Notes: generated by a model not told the origin, from the sequence alone. 52,829 bases of DNA from an uncultured Treponema sp. (GCA_937894335.1 CALCRU010000015.1:1-52829); one strand, 5' to 3'; positions 8,483 to 16,917 are shown, counted from the first letter of the stretch. A program made the numbers and translations.

Positions 8483-9367
8483 ATGAAAAAAAATCTTTTA
8501 TTGGTTTTAGCAGTACTTATCTGTACTAATGTTTTTGCAGGTCCACTAGGAGATCTTGCAAATGCGCTTTCCTCTGGCAGCGATTCTAGTGCTACTCCTG
8601 TTGAAGGAACTCTTAGTGAAGAAAAAGATGTTTTTCCGATCTTGTGGAAATGGACACATTCCGAAATAGCACTTCAGGACGGTGTTTTAGGCGCATCTAT
8701 TGAAATGAAATCATTTGATGTCATGGCAAAAACCTACAGTATAAATCAGAAAGTATACTTCAAATACGGTTTTGGACTTCAGTGTCAGGAAGGTGACTAC
8801 ATAATCAAACAGGAAGGAACAAAAATTACAGTAACAACAACAAGCCTTGTTACTTATGCTGTAGATAAAAATTTCAAGCGCAAAACAGATCCCATTAAAA
8901 ATCAGCCCAAAACACTGGTAGAATACTCTAAGGGTATTCTTGATTCACTTGTTAAAGATGCCAGCGAAATAGATGCAACTGAATATAATGAATGGTTCGA
9001 TAAATGTTATACTGATTTAATAGTACAACAATCAGCTGGTGTTGCTGCAGGAAACAAACTCAAGGCAAAGAAATGGTACGAAGCACATCCGATAATTGGA
9101 AAAACAATAGAAACACAGGCAACTATGTCACAACTTTCAGAAAGTAAGAAAACAGACTATGCCTATCAGATGAATGTGCTTCTTATCAATATCGATAAGA
9201 ATTATGTTGAAACAAATATTTCTATTACCGTATATTCAAATGATGATGCCGTTTTGGATTACAAACAGGGACAAACTGTTAAAATAAAGGGAAAAATCAC
9301 AGATGTAAAATATACAGGTGATTATGAACAGTATTATGTAATTAACAGCTTAACAGTCGAAGAATAA
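8483..9367 (+). CDS. Secreted protein of unknown function
   Basis: 294 residues with a typical signal peptide (LLLVLAVLICTNVFAG). The ATG at 8483 is preferred over an upstream TTG because AAGGAG lies nine bases before it. There is no lipobox at the cleavage site. The C terminus (GQTVKIKGKITDVKYTG) has the strand pattern of an OB-fold of the tRNA_anti-like type often found at the end of secreted proteins; this is a weak inference. It has its own upstream region (TTGACC and TATACT around 8419-8444) and an intrinsic terminator behind it, so it is probably a single-gene unit. Confidence 0.75.
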   Translation: MKKNLLLVLAVLICTNVFAGPLGDLANALSSGSDSSATPVEGTLSEEKDVFPILWKWTHSEIALQDGVLGASIEMKSFDVMAKTYSINQKVYFKYGFGLQCQEGDYIIKQEGTKITVTTTSLVTYAVDKNFKRKTDPIKNQPKTLVEYSKGILDSLVKDASEIDATEYNEWFDKCYTDLIVQQSAGVAAGNKLKAKKWYEAHPIIGKTIETQATMSQLSESKKTDYAYQMNVLLINIDKNYVETNISITVYSNDDAVLDYKQGQTVKIKGKITDVKYTGDYEQYYVINSLTVEE

Positions 9368-9403
9368 TCACAAATATTCTCTTAAAACGAATACAACCCC
9401 TAA

Positions 9404-9440
9404 ACCCCAGAAGCAGCTGCTTTTGGGGTATTTTTTCTTT
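9404..9440 (+). terminator. Intrinsic terminator
   Basis: ACCCCAGAAGC (9404-9414) pairs with GCTTTTGGGGT (9419-9429) through one G-T wobble, around a four-base loop. The stem is followed by TTTTTTCTTT. It ends the secreted-protein transcript and touches the stop of the convergent gene. Confidence 0.85.
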
Positions 9441-10303
9441 TACCCTACCACAACTTCCTGCACCAGAGCACTCAGATCTTCTGCATCAAGTTTGTTTTCC
9501 TTAACGCAAAGTGCAATGTCTTCGTGGGTATATTTGTCTTCAGGGTAAAGCACCACAACAGCTTTATCTCCACACTGCAAAAAATTGTGTTCACCAAAAT
9601 CGGTATAACGCGTTGCACCAATTGAAACCATAATTTGCGAGGGACACCCTGCATGTTGCAAGTAAGCATTTATGTTTTCTGAAGGACCTTCGTCTTGTTG
9701 AAAGTTTAAACGGTCAACAATCCAGTCAGTTAGTTTTGCATAGATATAGCTGTAGTCACGAACGGCACTGTCTTCACCGTAAGCAAAGACATCACTACCC
9801 CGCACAAGAAAACTTGCAATCCTGTAGAGGTCAAGAATTCCGCCTGAAGAAAAACGGTCAATTTGTATTAGCTTAGAAGAAAAACCTTTTGACGAAGGTC
9901 CCCAATTTTTTTTGACACTAATTTTCTTTGCACCTTCTTTACGGATTGAACAGTCGTTTGAAGCAGCAAATGCTTTTGGCTCCAGCGAAACAACACGCCC
10001 TGCCTTCCACAGAACTTCACACACAAGAGCACACTCAGGCTCAATCTGAATTTTCTGCTCGCCTTTAGGAAAGATAATTTTTTCAGAATCAAATGGAAAG
10101 TTATGCAGAAAGACAGGCACTGCATTTTCGTCAATGCACATTCCAGGTGCAATGGGAATGTAAGTAGGAAACAAAGCTTTCGGAGCATTTGCTTCTACTG
10201 TTTTTACATTTGCAAAATCACGGGCTTCTCCTGCCTGTTCCAAATGTCCTGTAAAATTTCCTGCAACTCCAAAAGAGGGAATCGAGTGCAAATCAAAAGT
10301 CAT
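9440..10303 (-). CDS. DUF5718-like protein with FAH-like features
   Basis: 287 residues, cytoplasmic (no signal peptide). The opening FGVAGNFTGHLEQAGEA matches my recollection of the DUF5718 family; I could not check this. The centre has an acidic, fumarylacetoacetase-like run (ECALVCEVLW, then KKNWGPSSKGF). The function is unknown. The start lies eight bases after the purE stop with an AGAGG Shine-Dalgarno, so the two genes form an operon. A metabolic role next to purine synthesis is possible but unproven. Confidence 0.75.
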   Translation of the reverse strand: MTFDLHSIPSFGVAGNFTGHLEQAGEARDFANVKTVEANAPKALFPTYIPIAPGMCIDENAVPVFLHNFPFDSEKIIFPKGEQKIQIEPECALVCEVLWKAGRVVSLEPKAFAASNDCSIRKEGAKKISVKKNWGPSSKGFSSKLIQIDRFSSGGILDLYRIASFLVRGSDVFAYGEDSAVRDYSYIYAKLTDWIVDRLNFQQDEGPSENINAYLQHAGCPSQIMVSIGATRYTDFGEHNFLQCGDKAVVVLYPEDKYTHEDIALCVKENKLDAEDLSALVQEVVVG

Positions 10304-10311
10304 GCAAACCT

Positions 10312-10812
10312 CTACAGTTCAACACCAAGCCCACCGTTTGCAGCGGCATCATCAGAAAGTTTTTTTCTAAAGGCAAGCAACTTCTGTTTAACAGAATCAT
10401 CTTTGAGTGCAAGAATTTGTAAAGCAAGATATGCAGCGTTTTTTGCGTTTCCAATACCAACAGTTGCAACAGGAATTTGTGGCGGCATCTGTACAACCGA
10501 AAGAAGGGCATCCATTCCTGCAAGACCGTTTGACTTTCCTGGATTTATACATTCAAGAGGAACTCCAATTACAGGAAGAACCGTTCTACTTGCAATTACA
10601 CCAGGAAGAGCGGCACTTAATCCGGCCCCTGCAATAATTACTTCACAACCTTCATCTTCAACTTGCTTTATTGTCTTTACCAACAAGTCTCCAGCACGGT
10701 GGGCGGACAAAATAAATGCTTTGTAGTCAACGCCAAATTCCTTAAGGACATCGGCAGCCTTTTTCATAACATCTGTGTCAGACTTTGAACCAAAAAAAAT
10801 TGCAACTTTCAT
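10312..10812 (-). CDS. purE: N5-carboxyaminoimidazole ribonucleotide mutase-like PurE, variant active-site loop
   Basis: Purine pathway enzyme forming 4-carboxy-5-aminoimidazole ribonucleotide. 166 residues from the ATG at 10812, chosen because a perfect promoter (TTGAAA, 17 bases, TATCGT) ends exactly six bases before it, while the upstream ATG would lie inside the promoter spacing. The P-loop-like GSKSD and the active-site SAHR are present. The usual class I SAHRTP reads SAHRAG here, and the loop after VIGVPLE carries an extra stretch (CINPGKSNGLAG) before MDALLSVVQMP. The core IIAGAG and VIGVP favours class I (mutase) over the class II carboxylase described in Treponema denticola. No purK is in the window. 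Confidence 0.9.
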   Translation of the reverse strand: MKVAIFFGSKSDTDVMKKAADVLKEFGVDYKAFILSAHRAGDLLVKTIKQVEDEGCEVIIAGAGLSAALPGVIASRTVLPVIGVPLECINPGKSNGLAGMDALLSVVQMPPQIPVATVGIGNAKNAAYLALQILALKDDSVKQKLLAFRKKLSDDAAANGGLGVEL

Positions 10813-10818
10813 GGGCAT

Positions 10819-10847
10819 ACGATAGCACGATGAATAAAAACTTTCAA
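10819..10847 (-). promoter_or_regulatory. Leaderless promoter of purE
   Basis: Minus strand: TTGAAA (10842-10847), 17-base spacer, TATCGT (10819-10824), six bases, ATG (10812). There is no Shine-Dalgarno. The predicted +1 is the start codon itself. Confidence 0.65.
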
Positions 10848-10882
10848 CTGATGAAGATTTTTTTTATGCGTAGAAAGAAAAA

Positions 10883-11848
10883 TCAAAACCTACAACCGAA
10901 CAGAACTGTCCATGACCACCATGTTGTTCCAGAGTAAGCCGTTGAACTTTTTGTCATTCCCGAAGCAGAAGAACCAATTGCACCGCTTGATGTAGTTCCC
11001 ACCAAAACTGGACTAAAGGAGCCTCCTATGCACATGTAGAAATTCTTGTACCAGCCTATGCTTGAAAAACTAAACGAAAACCTGTCGTGAATTTTATCTG
11101 CAAACTGTTTATTCCTAAGGTAGTGGCTATCAAGCGTTTCTATAAATCCCAAGGCAGGACAAAAGGAAAGTTCCAGCATAACTCCGCCCTCAGGTTCCCT
11201 AAGAATGGGAATGCGGAATTCCAGACTTCCTGCAAGAATGCTCTGCTCGTAACTGATTATGTTTCCCTGCACATTCTGCTTTACTTCGCTTCCTGTCCAT
11301 GCCTGACCTGAAGGCGGGTACTGAGTATAACCATTGAATGCGGACCACTTTCTATTCTGATACAAAAAGCCCAAACCTATTTGCAGGGGGAAAGCCCTAA
11401 ACGGAATTATATAAAAAACTCCTCCGTGAAAAGAAAAATTTTTGTCAAGATAATTTTCGTGCTGGGAATACTGAGAAATGTCTCCCGTACCATCAGTCAT
11501 AAAATCAAAATCTTCAGTTCTACCGCACAGCATGGGAACAGCCGTTTTAAATTCTGCAAAGGAAAATAAATTTTTCCATGTAAGCTCTGCACGAACGCTA
11601 ACAAGGGGCGAAGCATAGTTACTCCACACAAGTTCGCTAATACGATTGTCTAAAGGATTCCAATCAGAAAAGCTAGAGTTTGGAGCTGAAAAAACAAATT
11701 CCCTAACCTCCGAACCGCCCACGCCAGCCGCGGTAATAAAGTTAAGTTTTACATCACCTAGTTCCACAGCAGAAAGAGGTGCAAGCGATGCGGTATAAAG
11801 AAGAAGGAAAAGAATAAATCTTACGACTGACGAACGCATGTTAATCAT
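10883..11848 (-). CDS. Omptin-family outer-membrane protease (copy 2)
   Basis: 321 residues from the ATG at 11848 (GGAGAGG twelve bases upstream; an ATG at 11839 is the alternative). It has a signal peptide and ends in Phe (LFGCRF), the outer-membrane barrel signature. The omptin catalytic residues are all visible: Asp113-x-Asp115 in EDFDF (OmpT Asp83/85), His130 in the following SQH segment, and Asp240-x-His242 in LDSHYL (OmpT Asp210/His212). The 127-residue spacing between the Asp pairs equals that of OmpT. Family members cut peptides at the cell surface, often after basic residues. It overlaps its lipoprotein partner's stop by eight bases and is the second of two paralogues in the operon. 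Confidence 0.85.
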   Translation of the reverse strand: MINMRSSVVRFILFLLLYTASLAPLSAVELGDVKLNFITAAGVGGSEVREFVFSAPNSSFSDWNPLDNRISELVWSNYASPLVSVRAELTWKNLFSFAEFKTAVPMLCGRTEDFDFMTDGTGDISQYSQHENYLDKNFSFHGGVFYIIPFRAFPLQIGLGFLYQNRKWSAFNGYTQYPPSGQAWTGSEVKQNVQGNIISYEQSILAGSLEFRIPILREPEGGVMLELSFCPALGFIETLDSHYLRNKQFADKIHDRFSFSFSSIGWYKNFYMCIGGSFSPVLVGTTSSGAIGSSASGMTKSSTAYSGTTWWSWTVLFGCRF

Positions 11849-12494
11849 ATCTGACAACAACCTCTCCATTTTTAAGAGCTTCTTCATACTGCTCTATTTT
11901 GCTTTTCCAGAAGCGTGGGTACAGCTGCTCCGTCACAACAGTTGCATTGACAACTTCCATATTTGATAATTCCGGATGGCTAGAATACAGCAATTGAAGA
12001 GTTTCATCTTTCCTGTCTGAGACAGAAACTGTATAAACATCAGTCAATTCGCCTAAACCTACAAACGGATAAACCGAAAGTTCCCAATCGCCAACATAGT
12101 TAACCACACCGGGAACGACAGAAAAAGAATAATGTTCAGAATAAGTGAACTGAGAGTTTTCCCCAATTTCGGATAAATGCCATGTTCCCTTGGGAAGTTT
12201 TATGCACACAAGCTGATACGGGGCAGTGTCGTTTGTAATAGAGAAAGTTTTTATGCCAACAGAAGGTGCAAGCTGGATTTTAGGAAGAATATACTCTACA
12301 CCAATTTCAGAGGAATGATTATTAATGGGATATTGGCACTGCGCACCAGCAAGGGAATTGCGTATACAGAACACCACAATCCCCTCTGAAGCTAGAACTT
12401 CTTCTCCTGCAAAATTTTCCGCAGGTCTGATTGTTTCACATGAGACTACAAGAAAAGTTAAAAAACACAAAAGAAAAAGTTCAATTTTTTTCAT
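11841..12494 (-). CDS. Lipoprotein partner of the omptin (copy 2)
   Basis: 217 residues with a lipobox ending at Cys19 (FLVVSC). It is paralogous to the 208-residue lipoprotein at 13458-14084: both share EGIVVF.I.N near the start, a VCI.L..G.W segment, and FSV..GVVNYVGD in the middle. Both end with a short region containing E.L.P.F. The middle resembles DUF2846-like envelope lipoproteins (YVGD strand), but the match is weak. It lies 52 bases after the first omptin and overlaps the second. The invariant pairing suggests that it assists or restrains the protease; this is inference. Confidence 0.8.
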   Translation of the reverse strand: MKKIELFLLCFLTFLVVSCETIRPAENFAGEEVLASEGIVVFCIRNSLAGAQCQYPINNHSSEIGVEYILPKIQLAPSVGIKTFSITNDTAPYQLVCIKLPKGTWHLSEIGENSQFTYSEHYSFSVVPGVVNYVGDWELSVYPFVGLGELTDVYTVSVSDRKDETLQLLYSSHPELSNMEVVNATVVTEQLYPRFWKSKIEQYEEALKNGEVVVRYD

Positions 12495-12546
12495 TACATT
12501 ATACTCCCTATAAGTCCTATGATATCAATTTATAAAATCTGTTCCC

Positions 12547-13461
12547 CTAAAATCTCCAGCCGACACAGACTTTCCACTGGCTAAGGGTTGTGGAGGAAAG
12601 GCATTCGTCAGAAATTTTCATTCCTGTAGAAACTTCACCAATAGCGCCTGATGTGGTAACACTAGAGTCAGGATAAGTAAACAAACAGTCATAGCCAAAA
12701 GAAAGTGACATTTTCTGAATTTGAACCATCGCTTCTACGCCCCATGCAACCCCAAACTTAAGGGTATCGTGAAACTGCTTACCCATAAGATAATGGCTGT
12801 CAAGCGAATCAACAGCACCAAATAAACCGCCAAAATAGCCACGCACAGAAGCAGAGTATTTTTCACCAAAGTAGTGGGTTATGCAAAACCGCAGCTTAGG
12901 AACAAACATAGCCTGCTCATAGCTGATTACATTTCCCTGTACGGCACGCTTTTCCTCATTTCCCGTCCATGACTCTCCTATAGCAGGACGTTGTAGATAA
13001 CCGTTGTACGCTGCAAATTTGTTCATCTGCAAGGTGATGCCAAAATCAAATTCAAAAAAGAGAGGTACATAACGGGGTGAATTAAATGTCCAGCCAGCCC
13101 ACAGAGTAAAGTTTAGCAGTCTGTCCAAAAACACATCGTGCTCAGAGTACTGAGACACTTTTCGCAATGTATAGTCATAGTCCTCAACCCTTCCGCACTG
13201 GATGGGAACGGAGGCCGAACAGTCAGCGGCAATTCTTAGCCCTAGCCAACTTAAGTTTCCCTGCATTCCCATAACAGGATATGCATAAGAATTCCACTTT
13301 AAATAACTTACAATTTCACCATCCTCAGAAATGGTTTCCTTAATGGAACTTCCGCCTACTCCGGCATAAGGAGTAAGAGAGAACTCGACTTTTGAAGCAG
13401 CAAATGTAACTGTGCCTGCAACAGAAATAAGAAATGCAAGCATGATAAATTTTTTGTTCAT
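12547..13461 (-). CDS. Omptin-family outer-membrane protease (copy 1)
   Basis: 304 residues, signal peptide ending VTFAAS, C-terminal Phe (VCVGWRF). Catalytic pairs are Asp94-x-Asp96 in EDYDY (compare DDYDW of Yersinia Pla) and Asp221-x-His223 in LDSHYL, again 127 residues apart. His108 (SEH) matches the conserved omptin histidine. A block before it (LKWNSYAYPVMGMQGNLSW) aligns with the OmpT strand LSQLDWKFNN onward. The start overlaps the lipoprotein stop by four bases (ATGA). It is clearly homologous to the second omptin, including the stretch Q-G-N-x-I-S-Y-E-Q. Substrate unknown. Confidence 0.87.
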   Translation of the reverse strand: MNKKFIMLAFLISVAGTVTFAASKVEFSLTPYAGVGGSSIKETISEDGEIVSYLKWNSYAYPVMGMQGNLSWLGLRIAADCSASVPIQCGRVEDYDYTLRKVSQYSEHDVFLDRLLNFTLWAGWTFNSPRYVPLFFEFDFGITLQMNKFAAYNGYLQRPAIGESWTGNEEKRAVQGNVISYEQAMFVPKLRFCITHYFGEKYSASVRGYFGGLFGAVDSLDSHYLMGKQFHDTLKFGVAWGVEAMVQIQKMSLSFGYDCLFTYPDSSVTTSGAIGEVSTGMKISDECLSSTTLSQWKVCVGWRF

Positions 13462-14084
13462 TTATTTTTCTCCGTATTGATGTTGCAAAACTTAGGAAAA
13501 AGTTCTTCCGTATTTGATGCACAGTTCCTCATTTCATAGTAGGAAAGAGCGGGATAACGCGACAAAAACTCAGCATATGCTGCATCATGATTATCTGCAA
13601 CGGACAAAGTATACCAGTCCTTTGGAAGGGCAAATAAAGGGACATCGCCCTCTACCAAAGAAATGTAGAAGTCACCCACATAATTTACAACACCCTCTTC
13701 AACAGTAAAAGAATAGGAGGGATAGTCATATTCCGAATTCTTACCTATTCTGTTCACGCCCCAAAAGCCAGAATCCAACGCAATACAAACATACTGAACA
13801 GGTGACTCATCATTTCTAACAAGGCATGACTGTTGCATTGGTTTAACCAGTTCAATATCAGACTTCAAATTTAGAACATCATCGATAAGAACATTTCCGT
13901 CAGAGTCAGCCAAAGGAATTGACTTCCCTGCAGTTTCGTTAAAGATGCGGAACACCACAATTCCCTCACCTTTTTCAAGTTTGTCTGGCTCTGAAAAGTC
14001 TTGATTATACTTGTACACGGTGGTGCAGGAAGCAAACAGGAAAACAGTCAGCAAAAATGCAGGTGTGAAATATATGCGTTTCAT
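13458..14084 (-). CDS. Lipoprotein partner of the omptin (copy 1)
   Basis: 208 residues; lipobox LFASC with Cys20. Paralogue of the 217-residue lipoprotein at 11841, sharing EGIVVFRI and EEGVVNYVGD. Four-base overlaps join it both to the gene before (stop at 14081) and the omptin after (start at 13461), so expression is coupled. Presumably anchored in a membrane facing the periplasm or surface. Function unknown. Its consistent position directly before an omptin gene is the only functional hint. Confidence 0.8.
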   Translation of the reverse strand: MKRIYFTPAFLLTVFLFASCTTVYKYNQDFSEPDKLEKGEGIVVFRIFNETAGKSIPLADSDGNVLIDDVLNLKSDIELVKPMQQSCLVRNDESPVQYVCIALDSGFWGVNRIGKNSEYDYPSYSFTVEEGVVNYVGDFYISLVEGDVPLFALPKDWYTLSVADNHDAAYAEFLSRYPALSYYEMRNCASNTEELFPKFCNINTEKNK

Positions 14085-15364
14085 AAGACCTCCTTTAACT
14101 GGGCACGAGTGCCGTCTGCGTTGTAAGCGTAAACATTACCTGTTGAATGTTCAAGCATGTAGATTTGAGGTGGCTCGGTTTTCCATTCATAAGTATTCTC
14201 GTCCTGATACTGTATGTCCTTGCAGAAATATGACTTACCGTTCCGCACAGTCTGATAAAGCTGGTTACCGTTAGGAAGACGGATTTTAGAAATTTGTTCA
14301 CCTCCAGTTGAGGCATACTTTCCAACTTCAAGACCTGAAAATGTATCTGATTCATAGGCAGGACCTAAAAGCCGACCTGTTATAAAAATATTCGAGTCAG
14401 TTGCGGATACGCTAAAAAATGAGCGAGCATCATTTTTATCATAACAAATGTTCGTATATTCAAACGACTTATCAACAAGAGATTTTACCTTAAACAGAAA
14501 TCTGTAGCAGGGCTCTGGAAAAATCACACTAGCTTCAAGAAATGCGCAAGTTCCGTTGTTAGGAGCACTTTTAGAATATGACGACACTGGTGAAACTATA
14601 TTAAAAGCGGACACAAACAAACTATTATTTTTAGATGCCTCTATCTTCTCGTCAAATAATTCATCTGTTACAACCTCAGAAATAGAAAACTCTTCTTGAA
14701 CTGTACCCTCCGACAGATTAACAATTTTATATCCGATCTCATTTTTAGAATGCTGGTAATAGTCCATTTTTGATGCTGTCATAAAATAATTACCGTTTAC
14801 ATATTGTAATCCTCTTATACTTGTTACATCCAAATCGGAGTGCCGGATTATAACCGTATCAAGCAGATTTCCATCAGAGTCAAAGTGCTGTGCCTTTATG
14901 CCAACCCGAGGAGAACTGGCAGAGGCAACCCACACAGAGCCTATTCCGTCTACACTCTTGTCAAATGCTGCAATTGATTCAGGATTACAATTTACATCTA
15001 GAAAATGCATCTCACCTGTAGTAAGGTCTAAGCGAATAAGATTATACTGCCTTCCCGCCCCAATAAACCACAGGCTCTCGTCTAACACAGCCATTCCGTA
15101 CACGCTGAGACTTCTTCCGTTTTTTTCCAATGAGTAGGTGCGGACAAGTTTGCAGCAAGTATCGCTCACCTCGTCCCACACCTGTATCTGCGGAGGATAC
15201 CATGTTGTGGCAAATACATAACTATCCTTCCACTCCAGAGGTTCCACATTGCCGAATATTTCACTGTCGGGAGTTGACGCACTTGGGGTACTTGGACATG
15301 AAGCACACGAAACTGCGACTAGAGTTAACGCCACTATCTGGAGTATCCTTCGATTTTTTTTCAT
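14081..15364 (-). CDS. Lipoprotein, propeller-like
   Basis: 427 residues with a lipoprotein signal (LTLVAVSCASC; Cys20 or Cys23). The mature part has repeated short strand motifs (SVYGMAVLDESLWFIGAG, LIRLDLTTGEMHFL, GLQYVNGNYFMTASKM, and at the end YMLEHSTGNVYAYNADG), suggesting a beta-propeller or similar repeat fold. No family was recognised. Its stop overlaps the next lipoprotein start, and its start overlaps the upstream gene's stop, each by four bases. It is therefore the second gene of the protease operon and may bind or recognise a substrate; that is inference. Confidence 0.75.
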   Translation of the reverse strand: MKKNRRILQIVALTLVAVSCASCPSTPSASTPDSEIFGNVEPLEWKDSYVFATTWYPPQIQVWDEVSDTCCKLVRTYSLEKNGRSLSVYGMAVLDESLWFIGAGRQYNLIRLDLTTGEMHFLDVNCNPESIAAFDKSVDGIGSVWVASASSPRVGIKAQHFDSDGNLLDTVIIRHSDLDVTSIRGLQYVNGNYFMTASKMDYYQHSKNEIGYKIVNLSEGTVQEEFSISEVVTDELFDEKIEASKNNSLFVSAFNIVSPVSSYSKSAPNNGTCAFLEASVIFPEPCYRFLFKVKSLVDKSFEYTNICYDKNDARSFFSVSATDSNIFITGRLLGPAYESDTFSGLEVGKYASTGGEQISKIRLPNGNQLYQTVRNGKSYFCKDIQYQDENTYEWKTEPPQIYMLEHSTGNVYAYNADGTRAQLKEVL

Positions 15365-16764
15365 CTGTTTAATGCCTCCACTACATTAGATGTTGCTGAA
15401 TATGTCTTCCATGAGAAAGTTTTTGACCACCATAAAATTCTTATTGTCAGATAAAAATAACGATCCACAGAACTTCCATACAAGTCGTCAGGTGAAACTA
15501 GGTTACCTGCAAAAGTGTTTCCGTCAAGATTAACCCCCGCCTTTTTCCATGCAGTATAGGCAACCTTAGAACAGTACGTAAAACTTGACTGTTCATTGTG
15601 ACTGGAATCGCCTAGCCATATAGCTTCCCACAGCGGACACCAGTATTCAGCATTCGTATCATAGAAAATACTTTTTGCATAGGAAACAGCCTGCTTTGCT
15701 TTTTCATCTGAATAATTCTTTGGAATAATGGACGCAAACCGGGTTTCTTTTGTATACATATAAATCGTATCGAGACATGCATGTCCTGTTCTGTCAGGAA
15801 GCATATCAGTAGGAAGCTCATTAAAATAGGAATCATAAGGTTGGGCTGTATAGACGCAATGGGCTGCATCAGTCTCGCCTTTAGCTCTAAAAGCAGATTC
15901 CGAAAAAATTCCTGCATGCCCATAGGTTCCAAACAGATATGGACGCTTGCTTCCGCTTGTTAAAAGAACAGTTCCGTTTTTTAAGGTTTTTCCAACATCC
16001 CTTCTAAGCGCAGTATCATGCGGTCCACCCAAGACAGATGATGCCCTGCTTTGAGCCTCATGTACACTGCTTACTAGAGACTCTTCTATTTTTTTATATT
16101 CATTTTTAATATCTGCAACGGTTATATCAATGTCAAGCATAGATAGACATTCTGCAACAGCATCCCAGTCCTCATTTTTTGAAAGCATTTCTATTCCGAG
16201 AGCGGCTGGCACTGTAGCATCAGGAGCAACAGTAAAGTCTTCGGGCATGTCATTTTCGGCATAAACTACAGACAGTGGAAGTTCCTTACCTTCAAACCAT
16301 TCTTCCAAAACAGCAGTAAATCCAAACAGTGCAGTCATATTGGAAAGTACACTATCATCACCAAGACTTACAGAACGAGCCACAGGAGAACCTTCATCAA
16401 CAGCAAGAACTGAATCAAATGAAACTAAAGCATCTTCAGCATTTTCCTTAAGCATCTGCTTTTCAGAATCGGATAAGCTCTCCCACATTTCGGCAAACAT
16501 GTCTTCTTCTGTAGGAACATACGGCTCCCCAGAAAGAGAACGAGCGGCACGGGCAGATCTACTTGCAACAGTATTTTCTTCTGGATTCTGCATGAACAGA
16601 AGAAAAGCTTCACTACCGTCCTTCGAGTGATAGGTTCTTGAAGGACCCGTTACTTCATTTGTTACTGGCGTTTCATTTTCCAGTAGCGACGGAGAACATG
16701 AAGTAATTCCTAAAAAAGCCACAGCGGACATCATCAGAAATAAACCCAAAACTTCCTTTTTCAT
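15361..16764 (-). CDS. Lipoprotein with permuted papain-like (YiiX/C92-type) amidase domain
   Basis: 467 residues from the ATG at 16764 (AAAAGGAG upstream). The lipobox ends at Cys23 (GITSC). Residues ~50-250 are acidic and unrecognised. The C-terminal domain shows the circularly permuted NlpC/P60 pattern: His283 in YGHAGIF first, then the nucleophile Cys398 in FTYCSKVAYTAWKKAG, and finally LVSPDDLYG. In this superfamily such enzymes act on amide or ester bonds of peptidoglycan or lipids. It is the first gene of the operon that includes the two omptin pairs, so envelope or protein processing is the common theme. Confidence 0.78.
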   Translation of the reverse strand: MKKEVLGLFLMMSAVAFLGITSCSPSLLENETPVTNEVTGPSRTYHSKDGSEAFLLFMQNPEENTVASRSARAARSLSGEPYVPTEEDMFAEMWESLSDSEKQMLKENAEDALVSFDSVLAVDEGSPVARSVSLGDDSVLSNMTALFGFTAVLEEWFEGKELPLSVVYAENDMPEDFTVAPDATVPAALGIEMLSKNEDWDAVAECLSMLDIDITVADIKNEYKKIEESLVSSVHEAQSRASSVLGGPHDTALRRDVGKTLKNGTVLLTSGSKRPYLFGTYGHAGIFSESAFRAKGETDAAHCVYTAQPYDSYFNELPTDMLPDRTGHACLDTIYMYTKETRFASIIPKNYSDEKAKQAVSYAKSIFYDTNAEYWCPLWEAIWLGDSSHNEQSSFTYCSKVAYTAWKKAGVNLDGNTFAGNLVSPDDLYGSSVDRYFYLTIRILWWSKTFSWKTYSATSNVVEALNR

Positions 16765-16803
16765 AAAAACTCCTTTTTTGAACTGCCAGAAAACATTTTT
16801 TTC

Positions 16804-16833
16804 TTGCATGTTCTTTGTGATTTGTGATACACT
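16804..16833 (+). promoter_or_regulatory. Promoter of the candidate small RNA
   Basis: TTGCAT (16804-16809), 18-base spacer, TACACT (16828-16833). The predicted start near 16840 coincides with the first base of stem 1 of the RNA described next. It points away from the protease operon. Confidence 0.5.
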
Positions 16834-16839
16834 AGGAGT

Positions 16840-16917
16840 CGTACTTCGCCAGATGTACGGCACAAGGGTATCTTTTGTGTCAAGGGTAGCTGCATTTGCC
16901 GTGTGGCTGCCCTTTTT
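16840..16917 (+). ncRNA. Candidate small RNA with three stem-loops and a terminator
   Basis: About 78 nt without a convincing reading frame. Stem 1: CGTAC (16840-16844) with GTACG (16855-16859). Stem 2: GCACAA (16860-16865) with TTGTGT (16875-16880). Stem 3: AAGGGTAGC (16882-16890) with GCTGCCCTT (16906-16914), running into TTTTT, a standard intrinsic terminator. A promoter sits at the expected distance upstream. No known RNA family was recognised. It lies between the protease operon and the regulator genes. Prediction from sequence only. Confidence 0.5.

Noticed and set aside
10103..10726. 207-residue plus-strand reading frame over purE
   Set aside because: Antisense to purE and the DUF5718-like gene; composition is that of a shadow frame.
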